Source: Girardinichthys multiradiatus (lineage: Eukaryota; Chordata; Actinopteri; Cyprinodontiformes; Goodeidae). From it: a stretch of 64,000 bases of DNA. This document shows positions 23,187 through 33,724 of the stretch, piece by piece (positions within the stretch are counted from its first letter, which is position 1; each line of letters starts with the position of its first letter). The notes under the pieces were generated by a model. It ran no database searches, had not been told where the DNA came from, and saw nothing but the letters and a program-made list of their open reading frames with translations. The stretch spans positions 1,823,663 through 1,887,662 of the forward strand of contig NC_061811.1 of the NCBI RefSeq assembly GCF_021462225.1. Direction: 5' to 3'. A program made the position numbers and the translations under genes.

Positions 23187-24400
23187 AGTGGCTTAGTTTA
23201 TCAGGGAGGGAGCCTTCCTCCCTCCCTGTTGGTTGGAGAAAGGGGGAGTCAGGTTTAGCCTAAACCGGCTCAGTTATGGTTGAGGTGCAAACACACCCTC
23301 CATTTCTGCTACTTGTATGACCCCTTCTCTTTTCTAATGGTTATAATCAGTCTGACAGAGAGAGGTGTCCCAATCATTGTGGTTTTTAGTATAACAATGA
23401 CCATCAGTGGGACCCTTTGTGGGGTTCCTTGAGACGACATTGTTGTAAATAAGCGGCGTTTAACTAAATAATCTGAACTGAAACTATCTGTGTAGTTATG
23501 CTGCTATAGGCTTAGGCTGCTGGAGGACATAACGACCACTTTCACCCTCTTCGCTACATTCTCACACTACTCTCCAATTTTGCATTATTTGCTGTTATTT
23601 CAGCTTCTAACTTTTTGTTCTCTCTATTCTCTTCCTAGAAGTTACACCTGGCCTGACTCTGTGTCTCCCTGTGACACCTTTCTGGAGAGGGGAATCGTCC
23701 AAGCTTCTGCTGGCAACAACTTAATGCTCACCCTCTACAGATGATCCACATAGCCCTGTCTTTCAGTGTTTCACCCTTTCTGTCTCCTAGACATGGCGAT
23801 TGACTGAGCTTAACTGTAACAAACTCTATGTGCTCTCTTTCAGACTTTAACGTTGAAAACTGGCTCAGGGTTTATCTGTTCTTTCTTTCTAGATGAAACG
23901 ACTAAAGGAGCTACATCCATTAACGTTTACTTTTCCTTCCCATAGAAAGTACTCCTGGATCAGTGCTTCTTTGTTCTCTTTGTGTCTCTGCTCTGTTCTC
24001 TCAAACCCCCAGTCGGTCGTGGCAGATGGCCGCTCACACTGAGCCTGGTTCTGCTGGAGGTTTCTTCCTGTTAAAAGGGAGTTTTTCCTCTCCACTGTCG
24101 CTACATGCATGCTCAGTACGAGGGATTGCCGCAAAGTCAACGCCAGTGAATGTCCACTGTCTCTACATGCTCATCCAGGAGGAGTGAATGCTACAAGTCA
24201 CTGACTGGATGCAATCTGCTGGGTTTCCTTAGATAGAAAAACTTTTTATCCAATTTGAATAAATAACTAACTCTGACTGAACTGTTCAATGGTTAGGATT
24301 AATTGGAATGTATGAACCTGACTGTTGTGAAGTGTCTTGAGACAACATGTGTTGTGAATTGGCGCTATATAAATAAAACTGAATTGAATTGAATTAAATT
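23187..24400 (+). repeat. 3' untranslated region and tail of the L2-type LINE
   Basis: Two blocks are repeated elsewhere in the window. 23205-23410 (CTTCCTCCCTCCCTGTTGGT onward) recurs at 45431-45631. 23740-24398 recurs at 1225, 44738 and (inverted) 30082. It ends in AAAACTGAATTGAATTGAAT. Confidence 0.85.
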
Positions 24401-24496
24401 AAACCTAATTGGTTAGCAGAAAGAGATAACCAGAGTAAATATGAAATGGAGTTTTCAAATAATGATTGTATTAATGGAATAAATCTCCCTAAACCA

Positions 24497-25096
24497 AACT
24501 GGCCCTATGTGAAAAAGTAATCATCCTCTATTAATGAGTAATTAATTAGCTGTGATTAAACACATTTTTGGTTCCTTTTCACCAGTTCTCCCTAGGTCAG
24601 ATGTAAAGAGTTACTTCCAGGCCCAAATAACCAGTAAATTACTTAAATAGAATCCGTATGGCAATATGAAGTAGACTAAAAGATCACAAAAAGCAACTCT
24701 TCATGCTCCATCTAAGGAAATTCAAGAACAGGTGAGAAACAAAGTCAATGATATCTATCAGTTTGGAGTTACATCTCTAAGGCTTTGGGACTCCAGAGAA
24801 TAACAGTGAGAACCATGATCCAAATAAGGAGAAGACGTAAAACCTTCCCATGTTGCCAAAACTTACTAGGTCTATTAAATTTAGTCCAAGAGCACATCCA
24901 CGACTCATCAGGAGGTAACAAAACAACCCAAACATCTAAAGCTCTGCAGGCCTTAATCCCTCATTTAAGGTTAGAGGTCGTTATTCAACAATTAGAAAGA
25001 GAGACTGGGCAAAAATGGCCTCCATGGGAGAGTTCCAAGGCCAGAACTACTCCTGAACCAAAACAACCCAAAGGACACATAAAATCTGCATCATAA
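24497..25096 (+). pseudogene. Decayed Tc1-like element, 5' half
   Basis: The text from about 24680 (CACAAAAAGCAACTCTTCAT) through AGGAAATTCAAGAACAGGTG, GGCTTTGGGACTCCAGAGAA and GAGACTGGGCAAAAATGGCC follows the N-terminal half of a familiar fish Tc1-like transposase: a helix-turn-helix and the linker before the first catalytic Asp. Frameshifts and stops are frequent. A partial left end (ACTGGCCCTATGTGAAAAAG) lies near 24499. The open frame MGLQRITVRTMIQIRRRRKT is a by-product of this decay rather than a gene. No catalytic region follows directly. Confidence 0.65.
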
Positions 25097-26633
25097 GTCT
25101 CCTCATATGTTCATCTCAGGATAGAGGACAAACTTAGTGCAGTCTTCCGGTTGGACTTTAAAACAATAGATCTTACTTTGTATTCTTCTCGTTTGACTTG
25201 ATTACTAGATGTTTAAATGCTTTAAAAGTTTTGAACTAGCTGCTCACACAAACCATACATCATCACTACATCACTTCCTTGACCCGTTGAAACCGATGCA
25301 GGCCTGGGACTACCTCGCTCTGTGAGTCAGGGGCTGACTGCAACTCCCCTCACTACTTTGGTCCTTTTAAAAAATACATGGAGATGGCTAAATCTGAAGA
25401 TTAGCATTGGCAGCAAGGATAAAACTTGGATGTTATAAATAAATGTCTCTTCTGTTTCGCAGCTACAAATTCATCAGACAGAATGTTCTTCTGTAGCCTG
25501 ATGCTGTCATATCTGGTGAATCTCTCCCTTAAAATTAACCCAACTGAAGGTTTTGTGTTTAAAAAGTTATGTTCCAGAATGTTCACATCCAACAGGCACC
25601 GCATTACTTTTAAGTTCTCAAAGGAAGCTTTGCTACAGCCTTTTCTGTGCCATGAAAGCACCAGCTTTCCCTTCAGTTAGTCAGAATATGATTTAGGTTT
25701 ACCCACTTGCCAGCTTCAGAGTTTAAGAAAGAAAACCTGAAAGCCTATTGATGAGAAACTCATAAAAACTGATTCAGTAAAAGTTTTACAGCACTTTAAA
25801 TCCTTGAGAGACTTACTTGAGATTTCCTGGAACTCATTATGCAAACCTTCAATTGTCTTTCAACATAAAATATTATTTTGATCCTGCAGTGTGTTTTATG
25901 TACATCAATTTGCAAAGTGTTTAGAAGTTTGGTAGCTGCTGCAGACAAATTCGCATGAAGAGTCTAATCACAGACAAGAGATTTCAGGCAGTGAAGAGCT
26001 GTGTAAATTGAAGGGAGGTTAATATTTCAGTTTACTCAACAGATCATTGGTACACAGCACTTCTGGCTCCTGTGGAAATGATTGGATATGAGTTCAGCCA
26101 TGGATCAACGTCTGCTGAGTTCTAATTACTCTCAATAAACAAATGCTTTTATGTTAAAAATCAGCTGAAAAGGAGTACTCTTTCCCACAGAAACCAGCAA
26201 AACTACATATTGCAGGCTCAGCTCAGTTAGTGTCGTTGGAGATGACAGGTCACTTCTTAAAATGGGGACAGATGTGCTTAAATCAATGTCTTCTTCAGGT
26301 AGCAATGACTGCCTCCAAAGAAAAACATGCAGACACTATCTCTGTGCATCAATGTGCCTCACATCCATGAAACAGCTGCTGATTGCTAAAAATGATACAA
26401 AGTAAAGTAAATATTAAAGTGCCTGTGACACACTTTTCCCACAAATGCAGAAAAAAAACAAATTCTTAATATTGAAGGAATTCGACAGTAATTGAGGATT
26501 AAGGACCTGACAAAGGACAATTGTGACACAAAAAAGGCATATTTCTAAGGGGAAGTCTCCGGTCATTGATTGTGTGAGCGTCAATGATAAACGGTTCAGG
26601 TAGAAGCCAAGTTGCGTTAAAAACAGAGTTAAT
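25097..26633. other. Unassigned sequence
   Basis: I see no coding motif, repeat end or known family. Two open frames of 84-86 codons lie on opposite strands at 25401-25680 and have no recognisable motif. Confidence 0.5.
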
Positions 26634-26835
26634 ATGGTGAAACGGTGCATTGCTGGTGGTGGCAGCAATACTACGACAACAACCGTTAGTCTGTGCTACT
26701 TTCCTGAAGCAAAGAGGATCAGAAATGCCTGGATCAGAGCTGGAAAACTGAGGCGGGACAGATGGGCTGGTCCCACCAAGCACATCCTGCTGTGATTTGA
26801 GGACTTCTCAGCATATTGTTTTGAACAAGAAACTT
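26634..26835 (+). pseudogene. THAP-like zinc finger remnant
   Basis: ATG at 26634 opens MVKRCIAGGGSN, the start of a THAP (C2CH) DNA-binding domain. It continues VSLCYFPEAKRIRNAWIRAG, then RDRWAGPTKHILL, a TGA, and FEDFSAYCFEQE. The invariant Trp and Pro and the closing AYCFE block are visible. The second Cys of the first pair is Gly. The Cys of the expected LCSDHF segment is the TGA, and the His is replaced. THAP domains occur in P-element-like transposases and in regulators derived from them. With three of four zinc ligands affected this is a relic. About 60 further codons are partly open. No transposase core was recognised next to it. Confidence 0.6.
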
Positions 26836-27070
26836 CTGAATTCACAAGAGAAATGATGTCAGAGGTCAGATATCTGACAGATGAAGAAGAATGTTGAAGC
26901 AGAGTCTATAGCCTCGCTGTTCAGAGTATCTGATGGGAAAAGATCGCTGAAGAAAAGGTTGTTGCTGCTGTTGCTAAACGGATCATGGATCAGCAGGTAA
27001 GAACACTTCCTTGTTACAAAGTATATTTAGATATCTGCAGTTGTTAACAATTAAAAATCCAAAATTATTC

Positions 27071-27099
27071 GAACCCCGTCAGTTTACTTGACGGGGTTC
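27071..27099. repeat. Perfect 11-bp hairpin
   Basis: GAACCCCGTCA, a 7-base loop (GTTTACT), then TGACGGGGTTC. It is more GC-rich than its surroundings. It sits between the THAP remnant and the decayed Tc1 segment and may belong to a transposon terminus. Confidence 0.6.
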
Positions 27100-27229
27100 C
27101 CCTTCATCATAAAAGATCTCAACAAAATCGAAAAGGAGTAGTCTGGAAACGCTTTTTTAGTGAAATTTAAGACAATATATCTCAACTGTTCATTTCAGTG
27201 GCATGAATTTACTTTACAGAGAAAATGGC

Positions 27230-27900
27230 TTTTGATGTCCAACAGTGTCCACAAAGCTGCATTTTACACTGACTTCTGGTTCAGAAGAAAAGCCAAGAAG
27301 CCACTTTTGCCAGCAAAAAACAAGAAGAAACACTGTAGGAAGTTTTTCTCCAATGATTCCTCCTTCTGATGGTTTGGAACATCTAGAAGATCCTTAGACC
27401 AGAGAATACAGCTGAGAGCTACCAAAAGTCATGTGTTGAACTAAGAGTGAAAAATCCTGATCAAAAACATACATGGGGTAACTTCTCCATCCAGGGAGTG
27501 GCATGATGACTGCCATGGTAAATAGTGTGATGAGAACATCCCTCTAAAGCACGTTTTTCCAGATCGGTGATGATTTCTTTCTCCAGCCTGATAGAGTGCC
27601 AGGCCACAAGGCTGATATGAGTATGAAGTGGCTCAAATATTAAATTTAAAACAGTAGACCTGTGGTAAGAGATCTTTCCAGACCTGAACCCCTTTGAGTT
27701 CTCAAAAGGTAGTGAAAGAAACAGATCCTATCAAACTGGGATCCACTCCAAGAACAGGTCACCATCAGCCCAGATCTGGTCCAGAAGTTGATGTCCAGCT
27801 TTCCAGAGAGAACTGCAGCAATGGTGAAGGCTCAACACTAGATATTGACGCTTTTCATAAATGTGATGCTTTTAAAACTGGTAAAGCATTGAAAGTGGCA
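27230..27900 (+). pseudogene. Strongly decayed Tc1-like transposase, 3' half
   Basis: Fragments of a Tc1-like protein can be read in shifting frames: RRKAKKPLLPAKNKKKHCRK (linker before the first Asp), DDFFLQPDRVPGHKADMSMK (the region of the second Asp), PEPL near the SPDLNP block, and FPERTAAMVKAQH close to the C-terminus. Stops occur every few codons. It could be the 3' half of the element whose 5' half lies at 24497-25096, but about 2 kb of unrelated sequence intervenes, so a separate insertion is equally likely. Confidence 0.45.
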
Positions 27901-27929
27901 GTGCCCTCAACATGCTTGTGGGAATAATA

Positions 27930-30081
27930 TCAGAAGTTAAAAGCTGTTGATCCAATCAGGGAACCAAACCTGATGAACCGACACTAAGGCCAGAGAACTG
28001 GTCCTCTACATCACACAGAAAACAAAGCAGGTAAAAGACCTTCTTAAGATAGACTCATATGTTTGTTTTTTGTTTTTGACCCGCTGGCATGTTGAACATG
28101 GTTGGAATGACATGATAGGATACTTTTTGCATCCCATGATATATCTGGAGTTATCTAAGGACCACCTCAACATCTGTTTGTAGAGTCACTCAGCAGCTGT
28201 TCTCCAGTTTGGTTCCAATTATTTGGGAAACTTCTTCATCTTCTATGGTACCATGTTGCCTTCAGACAAGAAACCCATTTATGGCCTGTCACATATCCAC
28301 AATGCAGCACCTTCAAAATAAGGGAAGACAACAAGCTGCAGTTAGAGGTGTTTTAATTTGTCACATGACTACAGGGAAGCTGTATTCAGACATACTCTGT
28401 AGACCAGAATCTACCATTGCAGTGAAACTTGTTCCTTTCTCGTTCTTTTCCTCCACTTACAAAATCGTCACACTGCTCACCTATCTTCTACTGTATGGAC
28501 TTTATATTTGACACCGATTAGTCTCTTCCTCATCAGCTTCACTTTCTCCTGGTGAGAATACTTACATCATTCATCTTCATTATGTTGATCTGGAGGTTTG
28601 GTTTCTACCCTCCTCCAGGCTGACAGAATGAGGCTGACTTCATTCTGTGTGGACATTATGAGTCAATCAGAGGGTCAACGTTCACTGTAATAGTAGACGG
28701 TGGCCCATAGAGATGAGGAGTCACCTGAATTTTACTACAACCAACATCTAATTTATCTTCATTAAATTGTAAAGATCAAAACAAAATAACGATGAATGAT
28801 GTTTTGAGACATTATTGCACTGCTTTGTTCCACAATGGTACTGTGTTGTCCACAAACATAATTGTGACCCTTATAAAGAGTTCCTTTAAAAATGGTCCTC
28901 AAGTTGAAATGGTTTGTAACATAACATGTTGAGGCTGTTGAAAATTTTACTTTTTCTAATTAAACAACAAATATTCAAATAGAAAAAACCTATTATGGTC
29001 ACATGTTGCTGATAAACAAAAAAATCATTTAAAATTTGGTTTGTTTATGTGTTTTTTATCTAATTTAAGAAATAAAAACACTCCAGATATGGTATCCTAA
29101 CTGTCATCATCCGGGAACACACTGAGCATTAGTACACAATGCCTCACAGACTGGAATAAAAGCCAATGTGCAGTTATTCTTAATAGTTATTCTACTGTAA
29201 AATATTCATGGAAGAACCAGTGTACAAATGGTATATAGATGTAGTAAAACAAAGAAAATCAGTGTGATTTAAATCACTGAAATTATTCATCAGTTAATTA
29301 TTTTTGCCAGTCATAAAGTTTTAATTTAGAGGTTGCAGATATTTTTAGGAAGGGATGGTGTGGTAACTTATACAGCTGCCAGTAAATTACCTGACCACAG
29401 GTTTACTAGAATGGCCAAACCCAGAACCATTTAGTCATGGAACAAAGAAAGTGCACCCTTTATCAAATCTCAAGATGTGGAACTGATTGGGCTTTTTATT
29501 TTTATTTATTAATTTGACCAGCAGCACCGAGATGGAAGGGCAAAGACATGGAGCTCAAGTGGAGGAAGACAGAGGGAGGAATTTGAGTCTTCATGATTCT
29601 CCGTAGGCAACAACTGCAGAGCAGGATAGAAATAGCAACAGCCTCGGAGCAGAGCTGCAGATCTTACATGAGCACCACTAAAAGACCTCGGAGAAATATG
29701 GCCACCTATTATGGCTAAAAGATGTACCTCCAGGGAAAGGAGGAATGCAGCAGAGCAGGGTGCACTTCATTCTGGGAAAAATTGCTGTTGAAGGCTTTTA
29801 TCTTTGTAAAATATATTGACACCCTCAGCACAGATTTCGTTTTGGCTTCGGGAAAGAAGGGAAAATTGTTGATGTTGTTCTGAAACGTCTGCAAGGGTGA
29901 TTCACCACAATAACTTACAGTCCTGCTTCAATAAGGTAACTCCTGCAGCTCCTCAGTGGGGACAGCTATGGTTTGCAAAGTGTTGGATCACTTGCCTGCT
30001 AACGGAGAACTGGGTCCAACACTGCTGTCACCTAGAAATTACATTTTTAAATGGATAAATCGGACTGGAATTCTAAATCTA
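27930..30081. other. Unassigned sequence
   Basis: No coding motif, terminal repeat or family is recognised in this 2.1 kb. Confidence 0.5.
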
Positions 30082-30470
30082 ATTCAATTCAGTTTATTTA
30101 TATAGCGCCAATCCACAACACATGTCGTGTCAAGACACTTCACAAAAGTCAGGTACATACATTCCAATTAATCCTAATTATTGAACAGTGCAGTCAGATT
30201 CAGTTATTTATTCAAATTGGATAAAATGTTTTTCTATCTAAGGAAACCCAGCAGATTGCATCCAGTCAGTGACTTGCAGCATTCACTCCTCCTGGATGAG
30301 CATGTAGAGACAGTGGACAGTCACTGGTGTTGACTTTGCAGCAATCCCTCATACTGAGCATGCATGTAGCGACAGTGGAGAGGAAAAACTCCCTTTTAAC
30401 AGGAAGAAACCTCCAGCAGAACCAGACTCAGTGTGAGCGGCCATCTGCCACGACCGACTGGGGGTCGGGG
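30082..30470 (-). repeat. L2-type LINE tail, inverted copy
   Basis: The minus strand matches the 3' end of the L2-type LINE (24000-24390), including the CACTGTCGCTACATGCATGC block and the AATTGAATT tail at 30082. At 30470-30492 a short piece of the same tail (AGGATTAATTGGAATGTA) reappears in the opposite orientation. Confidence 0.85.
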
Positions 30471-30492
30471 GACTAGGATTAATTGGAATGTA

Positions 30493-31048
30493 CGGTACAG
30501 ACCAAAAGTTTGGACACACCTTCTCATTCAAAGAGTTGTCTTTATGTTCATGACTATGAATATTGTAGCTTCACACTGAAGGCATCAAAACTATGAATTA
30601 ACACATGTGGAATTATATACTGAACAAAAAAGTGTGAAACAACTGAAAATATGTCTTATATTCTAGGTTCTTCAAAGTAGCCACCTTTTGCTTTGATTAC
30701 TGCTCCACACTCTTGGCATTCTGTTGATGAGCTTCAAGAGGTAGTCACCTGAAATGGTTTTCCAACAGTCTTGAAGGAGTTCCCAGAGATGCTTAGCACT
30801 TGTTGGTCCTTTTGCCTTCACTCTGCAGTCCAGCTTACCCCAAACCATCTCGATTGGGTTCACGTCCGGTGACTGTGGAGGCCAGGTCATCTGGCGCAGC
30901 ACCCCATCACTTTCCTTCTTGGTCAAATAGCCCTTACACAGCCTGGAGGTGTGTTTGGGGTCATTGTCCTGTTGAAAAATAAATGATGGTCCAACTAAAC
31001 GCAAACCGGATGGAATAGCATGCCGCTGCAAGATGCTGTGGTAGCTGT
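30493..31048 (-). mobile_element. Tc1-like transposon, family B, one end plus C-terminal half
   Basis: The end at 30493 (CGGTACAGACCAAAAGTTTG) follows a TA (30491-30492). It matches the inverted form of the right end of the family B copy at 59609. The element is cut off at about 31048, so the other end and the first half of the transposase are absent. Confidence 0.85.
30656..31048 (-). pseudogene. Tc1-like transposase, family B, C-terminal half
   Basis: The minus strand reads YHSILQRHAIPSGLRLVG, FIFQQDNDPKHTSRLC (second catalytic Asp), PPQSPDVNPIEMVWGKLD (catalytic Glu) and LLKLINRMPRVW. A frame change then occurs before the expected C-terminus, whose TAA would lie at 30656-30658. The helix-turn-helix region and first catalytic Asp are not present. 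Compared with the copy at 58393, this piece keeps Trp in the MVW block where the other copy has a stop. Confidence 0.88.
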
Positions 31049-31062
31049 CAGGTTTAAACAAC

Positions 31063-31742
31063 CTAAAATACTTATAACATCACAAAAAGAAGAGAAAGAC
31101 AAAGAATTAGTTATTTCACTCGCTGCGAGGAGAACGGACAGGGATGTCCTTTCAGTTACAAATCTCCTACCGCTCTGAAAACCATCTGTCCGACCCTCTC
31201 TTTTTATTATCTTTGGGGGTTCCCTCATTACAATGAATGTCACTCTCTAAGGATGGGAAAACAGCTGCATCGTATACAGGTCATAAACACCATTATCTTG
31301 TAACGACACACTTCCACAGTCTCCCCCATCTTAAGATCAGTGTGTTGTCCGTTCAGCACAATCAGCCTCCCTCTTTATGACACCCTCATCTGTGACTGCT
31401 TCCTTCTCAGCTCCACCTTTGATCCTTGCCTGCAGACAAACTCATCACATCCTTACTCACACATACATCATGAAAGGTTATAAAGATCAAATAGTCAAGT
31501 TAAAGAAAAGGAAAATATATAAGATAAATCTATATTCAAGTATTCCAACAGTAGCCATGATGGTTCAGTATGCCTTCAATTTTGAATAAATCCCCTACAT
31601 TGTTACCAGTGTTGGGACCCAGCCATGGAAACAACATTAAAACTCTGGTACAAACTTTTCTGGAACCTTCAAAATAAATTGCATTTAACTGACTTCCAGC
31701 AACTCAGGAAAGGGGGGTAGCAGCAGACTTCCCATGAAGCCA
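31063..31742. other. Unassigned sequence left of the membrane-protein unit
   Basis: Composition is mixed, with a CT-rich part at 31320-31460. I looked for the missing upstream part of the env gene here and could not recognise it. Confidence 0.45.
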
Positions 31743-33100
31743 CTGGCTGTATAATTCAATTCAATTCAAAGATACTTTATTGATCCCCGAGGGGAAATTA
31801 GAATTCCAGTACAACCCATTCAAACATACATCATGACACAAGACAAGAGGGGGACGGGTCACCGAGGCTTTGCTGCCCACTCAAAGGCGCTGCCCTTGCT
31901 AGATGAGAAAAGAGGCCACATTAGGAAAGTAGAGGGAAAAATAATATTTCACACTTTATCCTTAGCAGGATACAGTTTGAGATTGCAAAAAACCTCAGAA
32001 CAAAGAAGCAACCAGTTTACAAAACATCATGCCGGGAACAGTGAAGGTGGTGTGAGGGGTGCATATGTTTATCTTGAGCATGTGTGTGTGTGCGAGTGAG
32101 TGTGTGCAAGTAAGTCCATGAAGCACTGTCACAGAGGCCATTGTCCTTGATGGTATGTTGGAATGTTCATCAACCGATCACAAAGTTCTGAGCAGGTCCA
32201 CAGATGTCCTCAGTGAAGGGAGGGGGCAGAGGGAGCAGAGCGTCATGTTTACATAACTTCCAGGAGAAGTTGAAGATAACCAGCCATCAAGGCCGTGCAG
32301 GGGAGCCAGATTCAGAAAACAACAATTATTTCAGTTAGGCTGACTCTTAATTTTCCGTCAGCCTTGAGAGTCTCGCTGGTGCTTCTCAAAGGCGAATCCA
32401 AACAGCCAAATTCCTGGTCTTTCTGCCAGATCCGAGCAAACAACTTTCTCCAAGATTTATCCCATTTCACCCCTGAGTCCAGGAACCGCAACCTGCCTGC
32501 GATCCTGTGTAAGGATCACATCCAGTCTGCGATTCAGCTCACGTAACATCTCAGTCTGAGGGCTGATCGCCCTGAAGATCCCATCACACATGCCAGGAAG
32601 CCTCACAATTGCCAGAACAGCTGCTGACACTCTCCGAATTTCTCGATATGCCAGGTAACCGCTGACTCCAAAAAGCAGAAATCCTGATATCAAACATCCA
32701 ATTATATACACATCTTCCACATCCTCGACTGACATTATCGACAAACACACAATCCTCCACTTCTGCCAGGAGTCCATCGTGTATCCAGAGAAAAACGTCC
32801 AGTCCTCACAAGTTGGGCTCTCCTTCACCCTGTCTTCTCCTCGAGAAAAATCCATAACTCAGAATTTGGAAGATATGCAAGAAGAGGCTCCAAAGACAAG
32901 ACTCAGAGCTGAAGCAGGGCAGATATGGGAGGGGGTGGGAGACAGAGAAAAAGCGTCCTCCTCCACCGAGAGCAGAAAGAAAAGCACCCCCTTTCCAATG
33001 GTCTGATCTCTTTCCACTGCTCCTCTGAGGGATCAGAATAGGGGAGACCCAGATGTCTCTTTGCTGGCAAACAGACATAAACTCTTCAACTGGATCCAGA
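31743..33100 (-). mobile_element. Unrecognised retroposon with one ORF and a Rex1-like tail
   Basis: Read on the minus strand, this unit has about 240 bases of leader, one ORF for a membrane protein, about 570 bases of trailer and a 3' end that reads CCCCTCGGGG, ATCAATAAAGTATC and repeated GAATT units. The hairpin, the AATAAAGTAT box and the tail copy those of the Rex1-like LINE at 5665-5720. The 5' border is inferred from where env-like coding begins on the plus strand (about 33102). It has no RT, endonuclease, intron or tRNA-like promoter that I can see. It could be a LINE-mobilised retroposon with its own gene, or a processed copy of a cellular or viral transcript. Confidence 0.55.
32312..32855 (-). 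pseudogene. Membrane protein of unknown function (about 180 codons, one frameshift)
   Basis: I do not recognise this protein. The ATG at 32855 lies in a fair context (GTTATGG) and opens MDFSRGEDRVKESPTCEDWT. Residues ~51-68 (VYIIGCLISGFLLFGVSG) are a clear membrane span. They follow an acidic segment (SVEDVEDV) and precede a basic one (YLAYREIRR), so the C-terminus should face the cytosol. The first frame stops at 32457 after LDVILTQDRR. The next frame is open from there to TGA at 32312, reading DSGVKWDKSWRKLFARIWQK and ending LTEIIVVF. One indel near 32500 would therefore explain the break. There is no signal peptide or enzyme motif. An amphipathic helix (MLRELNRRLDVIL) suggests oligomerisation. 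Confidence 0.5.
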
Positions 33101-33101
33101 A

Positions 33102-33724
33102 GCCAACACAGCTTTTTCTGCAGCTGCCACAGCACAAAGGCAGTTAGATGAAAATAGAACGAGAGTTCACAGACGTTTAGGTGATTATGGACTGAATGAA
33201 GGTGTATATTTGAATCTCATAGGCCAACCACGAGGAATTCTTGATGAGTTCAAAGCGCAGCATGAAGTCACAACAGGATTTGAATCAATTTTACCTTGGA
33301 TCACCGTGAACAAAAATGTTGAGGGGATAAACTATGTTTATTATAATCAACAAAGAATGATTAATTTTACAGTTGAAGGGTTTATGGCTTTAGGTGACCA
33401 ATTGCATGAGACAAGCAGAATGGCATTGCAAAAGCAGATAAGGGGAGTGTTTGTCACATGTTTGGCAATCAATGTTGCACATACATCCCCATGAACACAT
33501 ACCCAAGAGGTACCTTCAGTGCCATAATGGTTAGACTCTGCAAATTAAAAGAAGAAACAAAGGAGAATGCAGGCAGGGACAGCTGGTTGTGGAAGAGTCT
33601 GAAAGAAATATTTGGCAACTGGGGAGCATTAGCAGTAAAGACAGAATTAACCTTGCTGACGGTATTAGTTGCGTGTTGCCTATCATCAGAAAGTGGATCT
33701 TGGGAACTGTGTACCGATGGATGA
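33102..33724 (+). pseudogene. env: Endogenous retrovirus env, transmembrane subunit remnant
   Basis: This is the membrane-fusion half of a class-I-type retroviral envelope protein. An Ala-rich start (AFSAAATAQRQL) leads into a long helical region (FTVEGFMALGDQLHE). A one-base frame change occurs in a G run near 33445. The new frame shows C, six residues, then CC (the CX6CC motif at about 33452-33478), then TYIPMNTYP. The C-terminal part has a Trp-rich pre-membrane segment (WLWKSLKEIFGNWG) and a membrane anchor (ELTLLTVLVACCL). The frame ends at 33722. The surface subunit is not visible; the unrelated minus-strand unit lies where it should be. No intact protein can be made. Confidence 0.78.

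Larger units (their letters stand above)
19550..24400 (+). mobile_element. L2/CR1-type LINE with two ORFs, internally deleted
   Basis: The order is a 5' leader, ORF1 (zinc finger, coiled coil, esterase), ORF2 (endonuclease, RT with missing core), about 1.2 kb of 3' untranslated sequence and a GAATTGAATT tail ending near 24398. The 5' boundary is approximate. The 3' region gives the reference for the tail copies at 1225, 30082, 44738, 45431 and 62791. Confidence 0.88.

Noticed and set aside
24785..25096. 103-codon open frame as a basic DNA-binding protein
   Set aside because: The nucleotide sequence follows the N-terminal half of a decayed Tc1-like transposase in shifting frames; this frame is not the coding one.
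25401..25680. Opposing 84-86 codon open frames
   Set aside because: They sit antisense to each other with no motif and no repeat or gene context.
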